In this document: piece after piece, positions 1 through 5,310 of the stretch
How the letters are laid out: each line of letters starts with the position of its first letter
Position numbering within the stretch: position 1 is the first letter of the stretch
DNA from: Acidithiobacillus sulfuriphilus
GTDB lineage: Bacteria > Pseudomonadota > Gammaproteobacteria > Acidithiobacillales > Acidithiobacillaceae
Length of the DNA: 5,310 nucleotides
Direction of reading: 5' to 3'
Assembly (NCBI RefSeq): GCF_003721225.1
Contig: NZ_RIZI01000080.1
Span: forward strand, 1-5,310
The notes under the pieces: model-generated
What the model was told of the DNA's origin: nothing
The model's input: only the letters and a program-made list of their open reading frames with translations
Database searches by the model: none
Position numbers and translations under genes: made by a program

Positions 1-185
1 CCCGCCGGAAAGTTCCAGAGGCGGGCCGCCAGATCCAGCAGGTTCGCCGCCGGCAGCCGTTCCCGCCGCCCCCGTCCCCAGTAACGCGGCAGGATCTCGC
101 CCAGCGCCTCGCCCGGCCAGGCGCGCAGTCCCGGGAGCCAGAGGGTCAGCCCCCCCTTGGATGAGCCCCCCTTGGCCGCGGGCAT
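1..185 (-). CDS. Partial gene downstream of thrC, possibly RpfE-type/COG4255 protein
   Basis: This reading frame is open from an ATG at 185-183 to the left edge, giving 61 visible codons and no stop. The ATG overlaps the thrC stop codon as TGATG, an arrangement typical of translational coupling, so it is probably the next gene of the operon. The product begins with a 12-residue Gly/Lys/Ser-rich stretch (MPAAKGGSSKGG) and then LTLWLPGLRAWPG, followed by RYWGRGRRERLP and a leucine-rich segment. The hydrophobic LTLxLPGL start followed by an RGRR block resembles, from memory, the N-terminus of the RpfE-type/COG4255 family (phosphoglycerate-mutase-like fold), which often sits between thrC and recJ in proteobacteria. 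That match is an inference from few residues. No strong ribosome binding site precedes the ATG. That this is a real coding frame is likely; the family name is uncertain. Confidence 0.45.
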   Translation of the reverse strand, partial: MPAAKGGSSKGGLTLWLPGLRAWPGEALGEILPRYWGRGRRERLPAANLLDLAARLWNFPA

Positions 186-1321
186 CAACGCTCGAGAATG
201 GCGCGTTCCACCGCTGCCAGGGTGGCGTCCACCGTCACCACCTCACCGCCCTGGGCAATGGCGGTATCCGGGTCCTTGAGGCCGTGACCGGTGAGGGTGC
301 AGACCACCGTCGCGCCCGCTTCCAGGCGTCCGGCGCGGGCCGCGGCCACCACCCCCGCCAGGGAGGCCGCCGAGGCCGGTTCGCAGAACACCCCCTCGAA
401 GCGCGCCAGCCAGCGCTGCGCTTCGAGAATCTCTGCATCGGTCACGGCGGCAAACCAGCCGCCGCTCTCCCGGGCCACCACATGGGCCTGATCCCAGGAC
501 ATGGGATGGCCGATACGGATGGCCGTGGCGATGGTCTCGGGGTCCTGGACAAAATGCCCGGCAATGAAAGGCGCGCTCCCCGCCGCCTGAAAGCCCAACA
601 TCTTCGGGCGCTTGCCGGCCTTGCCGTGGCCATAGGAACAGCGACCGTTACAAAATTTACAGGCCCCGGTGAGGATATCCCCGGCGCCCTCGCGCCCGTC
701 CGTCGCCTCGCAATAGCCCATCCAGTGGGCAGTGATATTGCCCGCGTTGCCCACCGGCAGGGCGTGGTAGTCGGGCGCCTCACCCAAGGCCTCGATGATC
801 TCGAAGGCCGCGGTCTTCTGCCCCTGCAAGCGGTAAGGATTCACCGAGTTTACCAAGGTAATGGGGGCACGGGCGGCCACTTCCTGCACAATCCGCATCC
901 CGGCGTCAAAATTGCCGCGGATCTGCAAGACCAGGGCGCCGTGCATCATGGCCTGGGAGAGCTTGCCCAGGGCGATCTTGCCCTCGGGAATGACCACATA
1001 GGCGCGCATCCCGGCGCGGGCCGCGTAGGCCGCCGCCGCCGCCGAGGTATTGCCGGTGGAGGCGCAGATGACCATCTCGCTGCCCTCTTCCCGGGCCTTG
1101 GTCACCGCCATGGTCATGCCCCGGTCCTTGAAGGAGCCGGTGGGATTCAGGCCCTCGTACTTGAGAAAGATGCGCAGGTCCATACCCAGTTGCCGGGGCA
1201 GGTTCAGACACTCGATGAGCGGCGTATCCCCCTCCCCCAAGCTCACAGCCTGCGTCTCCGGAGCCAGGGGCAGATAATCACGATAACGATCGATAACGCC
1301 GGTGTAACGGCTTGCGGTCAC
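185..1321 (-). CDS. thrC: Threonine synthase (PLP-dependent), with Cys-rich insertion
   Basis: The enzyme converts O-phospho-L-homoserine to L-threonine and phosphate in the cytoplasm, the last step of threonine synthesis. Numbered from the GTG start (378 aa), residues 5-18 (RYTGVIDRYRDYLP) are the usual N-terminus of this type. GLNPTGSFKDRG at 57-68 carries the PLP lysine K65, STGNTSAA lies at 88-95, the PLP phosphate loop GNAGN at 191-195 and TGHGLKDP at 344-351. I chose the GTG at 1321-1319 because GAGGAGG precedes it by 5 nt and the family's N-terminus begins there. An in-frame ATG at 1357-1355 would add 12 residues and has a weaker AAGGA. Typical relatives are about 350-360 aa; the excess is explained by an insertion at about residues 204-238 with C204, C221, C224, C228 and H232. 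The gene follows hom after 57 nt and overlaps the next gene. Confidence 0.95.
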   Translation of the reverse strand: MTASRYTGVIDRYRDYLPLAPETQAVSLGEGDTPLIECLNLPRQLGMDLRIFLKYEGLNPTGSFKDRGMTMAVTKAREEGSEMVICASTGNTSAAAAAYAARAGMRAYVVIPEGKIALGKLSQAMMHGALVLQIRGNFDAGMRIVQEVAARAPITLVNSVNPYRLQGQKTAAFEIIEALGEAPDYHALPVGNAGNITAHWMGYCEATDGREGAGDILTGACKFCNGRCSYGHGKAGKRPKMLGFQAAGSAPFIAGHFVQDPETIATAIRIGHPMSWDQAHVVARESGGWFAAVTDAEILEAQRWLARFEGVFCEPASAASLAGVVAAARAGRLEAGATVVCTLTGHGLKDPDTAIAQGGEVVTVDATLAAVERAILER

Positions 1322-1326
1322 AAAGA

Positions 1327-1333
1327 CCTCCTC
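1327..1333 (-). promoter_or_regulatory. Strong ribosome binding site deciding the thrC start
   Basis: On the minus strand this reads GAGGAGG, seven bases well matched to the 16S rRNA tail, and ends 5 nt before a GTG at 1321-1319. It lies inside the frame that would be translated from the alternative upstream ATG (1357-1355). That ATG has only AAGGA three bases away. The stronger site and the family alignment both favour initiation at GTG. Confidence 0.75.
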
Positions 1334-1378
1334 ATTTTCCACACATTGATGAATCATTATTCCTTGGTGCAGCAGGGC

Positions 1379-2707
1379 CTAAGCAGATTCCCCCAACCCC
1401 TCCACCCGCAGGCGCAGTACCGGGCGGGTCACCACCGGCAGGGCCTGGATGCGCGCCAGCGCCGCATCCAGATCCCCCTCACGGCAGCGATGCAGCAGCA
1501 GCACGATGGGCACATCCGCCGCCGCACCCGCCTCCTTCTGCACCAGCGCCTCGATGGAGATGTCGTGCTCGGCCAGCACCGTGGCCACCTGGGCCAGGAC
1601 ACCGGGACGGTTGTGGGCGTGGATACGCAGGTAATAGGCGCTTTCCACCGCCGCCATGGGCAGCAGGGGCAGCGCGCTCATGCAATCGGGCTGAAAGGCC
1701 AGATGCGGCACCCGGTTGCTGGGGTCCGCCGTCAAGGTCCGTGCCACATCCACCAGATCCGCGACGATGGCGCTGGCGGTGGGCTCCGCACCCGCCCCGC
1801 GACCATAGTAAAGGGTCTGGCCGACGGCGTCGCCATCCACCAGCACCGCGTTGAAGGGCCCTTCGACGCTGGCCAGCAGGTGACGCTCGGGAATCAGGGT
1901 GGGGTGCACGCGCAACTCCACCCCGTCGGCCCGCCGTTTGGCGATGCCCAGGAGCTTGATGCGGTAACCGAGATCTTCGGCATAGACCACATCCACACGG
2001 TCGAGATTGCGGATGCCCTCCACGTGGCAATGGGCAAAATCCACCGGAATGCCAAAGGCAATGGAGGCCAGCAGGGTCAGTTTGTGCGCCGCGTCGCCGC
2101 CATCGATGTCCAGCCCCGGATCGGCTTCGGCATAGCCTAGACGCTGGGCCTCGGCCAGGGCGGAAGGGAAGTCCTTGGCCTCGGCGCGCATCTGCGTGAG
2201 GATATAATTGCTGGTGCCGTTGATGATGCCCGCGAGCCATTGGATGCGGTTCCCCGCCAGGCCCTCGCGGATGGCCTTGATGATGGGAATGCCCCCGGCC
2301 ACCGCCGCCTCGAAGGCCACCACCACGCCCTGTTCCTGGGCGGCGGCAAAGATGACGTTGCCGTGTTCCGCCAGGAGGGCCTTGTTGGCCGTGACCACAT
2401 GCTTGCCGGCGGCAATGGCCTCCAGGATCAGGCTGCGGGCCGGCTCGATGCCCCCCATCACCTCCACCACCACATCAATCTCGGGATTGCGCACCACCGC
2501 AAAGGGATCGCTGGTGACCAGGCAGCCCAAGTCCAAGCCCTGCAAACGGGCAGGATTGCGCACCGCGGCCTGGGCAATGACAATCTCGCGCCCCACGCGC
2601 CGGGCAATCTCCCCGGCGTTACGGCGCAGGACCCGCACCGTCCCGCCGCCCACCGTCCCCATGCCGAGGAGACCCACCCGCACCGGGCCCATGACCGGCC
2701 TGCTCAT
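1379..2707 (-). CDS. hom: Homoserine dehydrogenase, monofunctional, with ACT domain
   Basis: It reduces L-aspartate 4-semialdehyde to L-homoserine with NAD(P)H, at the branch towards threonine and methionine. The 442-aa protein has an N-terminal Rossmann fold with [12 protein letters not shown] at 12-23. [12 protein letters not shown] at 105-116 contains K109, matching the yeast catalytic-region K117. The substrate/catalytic segment [18 protein letters not shown] (192-209) contains E194, D205 and K209, matching yeast E208, D219 and K223. NGTSNYIL lies at 163-170 and GRGAGAEPT at 302-310. A C-terminal ACT domain spans about 357-437 ([14 protein letters not shown]), the usual site of allosteric threonine control in this class. 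There is no aspartokinase domain. The ATG overlaps the alaC stop as ATGA with GAGGA just upstream; M6 is a weaker alternative start. The stop is TAG. Confidence 0.96.
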   Translation of the reverse strand: MSRPVMGPVRVGLLGMGTVGGGTVRVLRRNAGEIARRVGREIVIAQAAVRNPARLQGLDLGCLVTSDPFAVVRNPEIDVVVEVMGGIEPARSLILEAIAAGKHVVTANKALLAEHGNVIFAAAQEQGVVVAFEAAVAGGIPIIKAIREGLAGNRIQWLAGIINGTSNYILTQMRAEAKDFPSALAEAQRLGYAEADPGLDIDGGDAAHKLTLLASIAFGIPVDFAHCHVEGIRNLDRVDVVYAEDLGYRIKLLGIAKRRADGVELRVHPTLIPERHLLASVEGPFNAVLVDGDAVGQTLYYGRGAGAEPTASAIVADLVDVARTLTADPSNRVPHLAFQPDCMSALPLLPMAAVESAYYLRIHAHNRPGVLAQVATVLAEHDISIEALVQKEAGAAADVPIVLLLHRCREGDLDAALARIQALPVVTRPVLRLRVEGLGESA

Positions 2708-3885
2708 AGATCCTCGCGGAACATCTGCTTGATGCCGCGAATGGCCTGGCGGGTGCGGTGCTCGTTCTCCACCAGCCCGAAGCGCACGTATTCATCCCCC
2801 ATCTCGCCAAAGCCGATGCCGGGGCTCACCGCCACCTTGGCCCGCTCCAGCACCAGCTTGGAGAACTCCAGGGAGCCCATCTTGCGCAGGGCCTCGGGGA
2901 TGCGCGCCCAGACGAACATGGTCGCCCTGGGCCGGTCCACGGGCCAGCCCGCCGCCTCCAGGCCATCGCAGAGGACATCGCGGCGGTGTTCATACATGAG
3001 GCGGATGTCTTCCACGCAGTCCTGGGGACCCTCCAGGGCAGTGATGGCCGCCACCTGAATAGGAGTGAAGGTCCCGTAGTCCAGATAGCTCTTGATGCGC
3101 CCCAGAGCACCGATGAGCTTGGGATTGCCGACGGCGAAGCCCACCCGCCAGCCGGGCATGTTGTAGCTCTTGGAGAGGGTAAAAAACTCCACCCCCACGT
3201 CCTTGGCGCCGGGCACCTGCAAAAAGCTCGGGGCCTTATAGCCGTCGAAGACGATATCGGCATAGGCCAGATCGTGCACCACCCAGATGCGGTGCTCCTT
3301 GGCGAAGTCCACCACGCGCTCGAAAAAATCCAGATCCACCACCGTCGCCGTGGGGTTGTGGGGAAAATTGAGGACCAGCATCCGGGGCTTGGGCCAGGCC
3401 GCCTTGATGGCCTTTTCCAGCTCCGCGAAGAAGTCGCCGCCGGGCACCATGGGCACATGGCGCACGTCCGCCCCGGCAATGACAAAGCCGTAGGGATGAA
3501 TGGGATAAGTGGGGCTCGGCACCAGGACCGTATCTCCCGGCCCCATGGTGGCCAGGGCCAGATGGGCCAGGCCCTCCTTGGAACCGATGGTGACGATGGC
3601 CTCGGACTCGGGATCGAGATGCACGTCATAGCGGCGCTCGTACCAGGTCGTAATGGCCCGACGCAGGCGGGGAATACCGCGCGAAACGCTATAGCGGTGG
3701 GTATCGCCACGCTGGGCCGTCTCGCAGAGCTTGTCCACGATATTCTGCGGGGTAGGCTGGTCGGGATTGCCCATACCAAAATCGATCACATCCTCGCCAC
3801 GCTTGCGCGCCTGGTTTTTCAGATCCGTAACGATATTAAAGACATAGGGGGGAAGACGACGAATACGTTCAAAATCACTATTCAT
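2704..3885 (-). CDS. alaC: AlaC-type alanine aminotransferase (class I/II, PLP)
   Basis: This fold-type I aminotransferase most resembles AlaC (YfdZ), which makes alanine from pyruvate using glutamate as amino donor, in the cytoplasm. The protein is 393 aa, a usual family length. Visible landmarks are NPDQPTP at 40-46, [13 protein letters not shown] at 63-75, the PLP-ring/phosphate region [10 protein letters not shown] at 124-133, NPT at 177-179, D205 and Y208 ([13 protein letters not shown]), and the Schiff-base lysine K239 in [12 protein letters not shown] with R247. R368 in [10 protein letters not shown] is the expected carboxylate-binding arginine. It is the first gene of the operon, 38-40 nt downstream of a predicted transcription start, and its TGA overlaps the hom ATG. 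No good ribosome binding site is visible before its ATG. Substrate choice (alanine versus another amino acid such as aspartate or an LL-DAP-like substrate) cannot be settled from sequence; AlaC is the best fit. Confidence 0.9.
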   Translation of the reverse strand: MNSDFERIRRLPPYVFNIVTDLKNQARKRGEDVIDFGMGNPDQPTPQNIVDKLCETAQRGDTHRYSVSRGIPRLRRAITTWYERRYDVHLDPESEAIVTIGSKEGLAHLALATMGPGDTVLVPSPTYPIHPYGFVIAGADVRHVPMVPGGDFFAELEKAIKAAWPKPRMLVLNFPHNPTATVVDLDFFERVVDFAKEHRIWVVHDLAYADIVFDGYKAPSFLQVPGAKDVGVEFFTLSKSYNMPGWRVGFAVGNPKLIGALGRIKSYLDYGTFTPIQVAAITALEGPQDCVEDIRLMYEHRRDVLCDGLEAAGWPVDRPRATMFVWARIPEALRKMGSLEFSKLVLERAKVAVSPGIGFGEMGDEYVRFGLVENEHRTRQAIRGIKQMFREDL

Positions 3886-3929
3886 GGGGCGCGTACTCTA
3901 GGGCTTGTAGCGAATACCGAAACCGCTAG

Positions 3930-3958
3930 ACAATAGATTTGCGGCGCGGGCCTGTCAA
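3930..3958 (-). promoter_or_regulatory. Sigma-70-type promoter of the alaC-hom-thrC operon
   Basis: On the minus strand a perfect -35 box TTGACA (3958-3953) is followed by a 17-nt spacer and TATTGT (3935-3930, four of six matches to TATAAT). Transcription would start near 3923, leaving an untranslated leader of roughly 38-40 nt before the alaC ATG at 3885. A C directly 5' of the -10 box is compatible with RpoS as well as the main sigma factor. No attenuator-like peptide rich in Thr or Ile codons and no riboswitch is visible in this short leader. Confidence 0.7.
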
Positions 3959-3979
3959 TCTGAAAAAAGGAAATCCGCC

Positions 3980-4357
3980 ATGAAACTGCATCGGCAAAGG
4001 GACGAACTGCACAACATCATTCACGCCTATGGACCCCAGGGCATCGTCATTGGCGGCATAACCCACGGCAGCGCCGTGCTGGTGGCCCCCGACTGGCTGG
4101 AAAGCCCATGGGGGCCCATGGGCTTGGATGACCTGCGTCCGGAGCATTTCGCCCGCTTCCACGGCAGCGCCCCGCAAATCCTCCTGCTCGGCACCGGCTG
4201 CCGCCAACGCTTTCCCGACCGGTCGCTCTTGGGCGCCCTGCGCGAACGCAACCTGCACCCCGAGATCATGGACACCAGTGCCGCCTGCCGCACCTACAAC
4301 ATCCTTGTCGGCGAAGATCGCGACGTGGTCGCCGCCCTCTTGCCCCCCAGCGCCTGA
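3980..4357 (+). CDS. Mth938-like (DUF498) domain protein
   Basis: This 125-aa protein is a single-domain member of the Mth938/DUF498 family (COG3737), related to human AAMDC and the complex I assembly factor NDUFAF3. Supporting motifs are YGPQGIVIGG at 17-26, LLLGTG at 68-73 followed by RFP at 77-79, and MDTSAACRTYNIL at 97-109, close to the family's conserved MDTxAACRTYN signature. It ends with the usual AALLP segment at 118-122. The biochemical role of the bacterial members is not established, so I give no function. The gene is transcribed divergently from alaC across a 94-nt spacer, and AAGGA lies 8 nt before its ATG. No membrane segment or signal peptide is visible. A weak possible promoter is TTGTAG (3905-3910), 18 nt, then GACAAT (3929-3934), which overlaps the opposing alaC promoter. 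Confidence 0.88.
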   Translation: MKLHRQRDELHNIIHAYGPQGIVIGGITHGSAVLVAPDWLESPWGPMGLDDLRPEHFARFHGSAPQILLLGTGCRQRFPDRSLLGALRERNLHPEIMDTSAACRTYNILVGEDRDVVAALLPPSA

Positions 4358-4407
4358 AACTGATCTCAGTATCAGCCGGATACGCCCGTCGGCGGAGGGG
4401 TTTTTTT
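4345..4407 (+). terminator. Possible intrinsic terminator overlapping the Mth938-like gene's end
   Basis: In plus-strand RNA, CCCC (4345-4348) and CGCC (4351-4354) can pair with GGCG (4391-4394) and GGGG (4397-4400). The resulting stem has a 2x2 internal mismatch and is followed directly by seven Us (4401-4407). The 5' side of the stem lies in the last codons of the gene, and the loop holds an imperfect palindrome at 4354-4375 (CTGA at one end, TCAG at the other). The U tract after a G run is typical, but the loop is long and the palindrome competes for one base, so the exact fold is uncertain. Confidence 0.4.
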
Positions 4408-4573
4408 GCTCCGGCGGTCCTTGCCTGTTGTTCTACGGCTCATCCCGCTGGCAGGCGAAAACTCGCCCTTTGGGCTCAAACAGTTCGCCTGCCGGGCGCG
4501 GAATTTCGCCTAGAACAACGACGGCTCGGACCGAAGTCGCGGCAAAAACCCCTCCGCCGACGGGCGTATCCGG
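4376..4573. repeat. 198-nt nested inverted repeat filling the convergent intergenic gap
   Basis: The outer arms, 4376-4405 and 4544-4573, are perfect 30-bp inverted copies, beginning CCGGATACGCCC and ending GGGGTTTTT towards the centre. Inside them are further inverted pairs with nearly the same centre (about 4470-4475): CGGTCC (4415-4420 with 4528-4533), GTTGTTCTA (4427-4435 with 4511-4519), GGCAGGCGAA (4450-4459 with 4484-4493), and GCCC/GGGC (4465-4468 with 4472-4475). Together they describe one long imperfect hairpin. It occupies nearly all of the 218-nt space between two converging stop codons, and I see no credible gene in it. It may work as a two-way terminator, since each transcript meets the same GGGG-U sequence, or it may be a small MITE-like element. 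Confidence 0.85.
4450..4493. repeat. Central hairpin of the nested repeat
   Basis: GGCAGGCGAA and TTCGCCTGCC form a perfect 10-bp stem around a 24-nt loop. The loop contains a second small hairpin, GCCC-TTT-GGGC, at 4465-4475. The stem would be stable in RNA from either strand. The tracts beside it (AAAA at 4458-4461 and AAA at 4478-4480) are not placed as a terminator U tract on either strand, so a terminator role for this hairpin alone is doubtful. Confidence 0.7.
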
Positions 4574-4575
4574 AA

Positions 4576-5310
4576 TCAGAGATTCGTAAAGAGGAATTCC
4601 GCCGACAGGCCCTCGCTCTCCAGGCGATGGCGCAGGGCAAAAAGGGCCTCCACCTGAATCTGCCGGACCCGCTCGCGGGTTACCCCCATACGCGCCCCCA
4701 CCTCTTCGAGGGTGGCGCTTTCCCCCCCATCCAGGCCGAAACGCCATTGCAGGACGAGCCGATGTTTCTCCCCCAGGGCCGCTATCCAGACGCGCAACTG
4801 ATGGTTCAGGTCCTTGTCGGCCAGGGTCGACTCCGGGCCGCAACTGTCGGCATCCGCCAGCATATCCGCCAAGGACTGATCCCCATCCCGCCCCATGGGA
4901 GCCTCCAGGCTGCTTACCCGCCCGTCCAGCTCCATGCAGTCGCGCACATCCGCCACCGGCCGTTCCATGACCTCCGCCACCTCCTCGGCACTGGGCACAC
5001 GCTGGAGGCGCTGGCCCAGGCAACGGGCGGCGCGCAGACAGGCGCTCAGCTCCTTCATGACGTGGATGGGCAGACGCACGGTGCGCGTCTGATTCATGAT
5101 GGCGCGTTCGATATTCTGGCGAATCCACCAGGTGGCATAGGTGGAGAAGCGAAAACCCCGTTCCGGATCAAACTTTTCCACCGCCCGGATCAAGCCCAGA
5201 TTACCCTCTTCAATGAGATCCAGCAGCGGCAGGCCGCGATTGATGTAGCGGCGGGCAATGCGCACCACCAGACGCAGGTTGCTCTCGATCATGGTGGTGC
5301 GAGCGGCGGC
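4576..5310 (-). CDS. rpoS: RNA polymerase sigma factor RpoS, N-terminus outside window
   Basis: This is the sigma subunit that directs RNA polymerase to stationary-phase and general-stress promoters. The 244 visible residues cover most of the protein; E. coli RpoS is 330 aa, so roughly 80-90 N-terminal residues lie beyond the right edge. The frame stays open through the edge, and the internal ATG at 5292 ([10 protein letters not shown]) is a conserved interior methionine, not the start. Region 2 spans about visible residues 7-72 ([51 protein letters not shown]). [11 protein letters not shown] at 73-83 marks RpoS rather than RpoD, which usually has DQARTIRIPVH. Region 3 follows, and the region 4 helix-turn-helix is at about 200-227 ([24 protein letters not shown]). 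The gene converges on the Mth938-like gene, and its TGA lies three bases beyond the arm of the nested inverted repeat. Confidence 0.94.
   Translation of the reverse strand, partial: AAARTTMIESNLRLVVRIARRYINRGLPLLDLIEEGNLGLIRAVEKFDPERGFRFSTYATWWIRQNIERAIMNQTRTVRLPIHVMKELSACLRAARCLGQRLQRVPSAEEVAEVMERPVADVRDCMELDGRVSSLEAPMGRDGDQSLADMLADADSCGPESTLADKDLNHQLRVWIAALGEKHRLVLQWRFGLDGGESATLEEVGARMGVTRERVRQIQVEALFALRHRLESEGLSAEFLFTNL

Noticed and set aside
608..712. Frameshift or sequencing error as the cause of the odd ThrC segment
   Set aside because: Conserved ThrC sequence resumes in the same frame on both sides and there is no stop, so an in-frame insertion is the simpler reading.
1322..1378. Small gene or attenuator peptide between hom and thrC
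   Set aside because: The gap is only 57 nt, and the ATG in it is in frame with thrC. I found no independent peptide and no terminator hairpin.
161..2140. Very long plus-strand open frame (659 codons) opposite thrC and hom
   Set aside because: It is antisense to two well-recognised genes, has a low-complexity Gly/His/Arg-rich product with no motif, and is the expected by-product of high-GC codon use on the other strand.
2758..3936. Plus-strand open frame (392 codons) opposite alaC
   Set aside because: It lies antisense to the aminotransferase, resembles no family I know, and has the same Gly/His-rich shadow composition.
4433..5128. Minus-strand open frame (231 codons) overlapping rpoS and the intergenic repeat
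   Set aside because: It is an out-of-frame shadow of rpoS. Its product is rich in Gly, Arg and Pro, and its end in the inverted repeat is incidental.
4576..5292. Treating the ATG at 5292 as the start of the sigma factor
   Set aside because: [10 protein letters not shown] is an interior conserved part of RpoS region 2, and the frame is open upstream to the window edge, so the gene is simply cut by the window.

Overview
This high-GC window carries five protein-coding genes that look chromosomal and housekeeping in character. The content (alaC, hom and thrC in one operon, a divergent Mth938/DUF498 gene, a convergent RpoS-type sigma factor) points to a gamma-proteobacterium or a relative. The combination is reminiscent of Acidithiobacillus, but that genus is an inference from gene order and protein flavour, not something the sequence proves.

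Layout. Positions 1-185 (minus) hold the first 61 codons of a gene that runs off the left edge; its ATG overlaps the thrC stop. Positions 185-1321 (minus) are thrC, threonine synthase, with an unusual cysteine-rich insertion. Positions 1379-2707 (minus) are hom, homoserine dehydrogenase with a C-terminal ACT domain. Positions 2704-3885 (minus) are an AlaC-type aminotransferase. These four are read leftwards as one operon, with ATGA and TGATG overlaps and one 57-nt gap. A good sigma-70-type promoter (perfect TTGACA, 17-nt spacer, TATTGT) lies in the 94-nt divergent spacer. To its right, 3980-4357 (plus) is a small Mth938-like protein. At the right edge, 4576-5310 (minus) is the C-terminal three quarters of RpoS, whose start lies outside the window.

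The gap between the two convergent genes (4358-4575) is almost wholly filled by a 198-nt nested inverted repeat. It has perfect 30-bp outer arms, several co-centred inner paired blocks and a 10-bp central stem. This is the least ordinary DNA in the window. It could be an elaborate two-way terminator or a small MITE-like insertion, and the sequence supports parts of both readings.

How the genes work together. Hom reduces aspartate semialdehyde to homoserine, and ThrC converts phosphohomoserine to threonine; thrB, asd and the aspartokinase gene are not in the window. AlaC exchanges amino groups between glutamate/2-oxoglutarate and alanine/pyruvate, so the operon is an amino-acid biosynthesis unit. 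I see no defence system, CRISPR array, tRNA, rRNA or complete insertion sequence. No clearly new multi-gene system is present; the unusual points are the ThrC insertion and the nested repeat.
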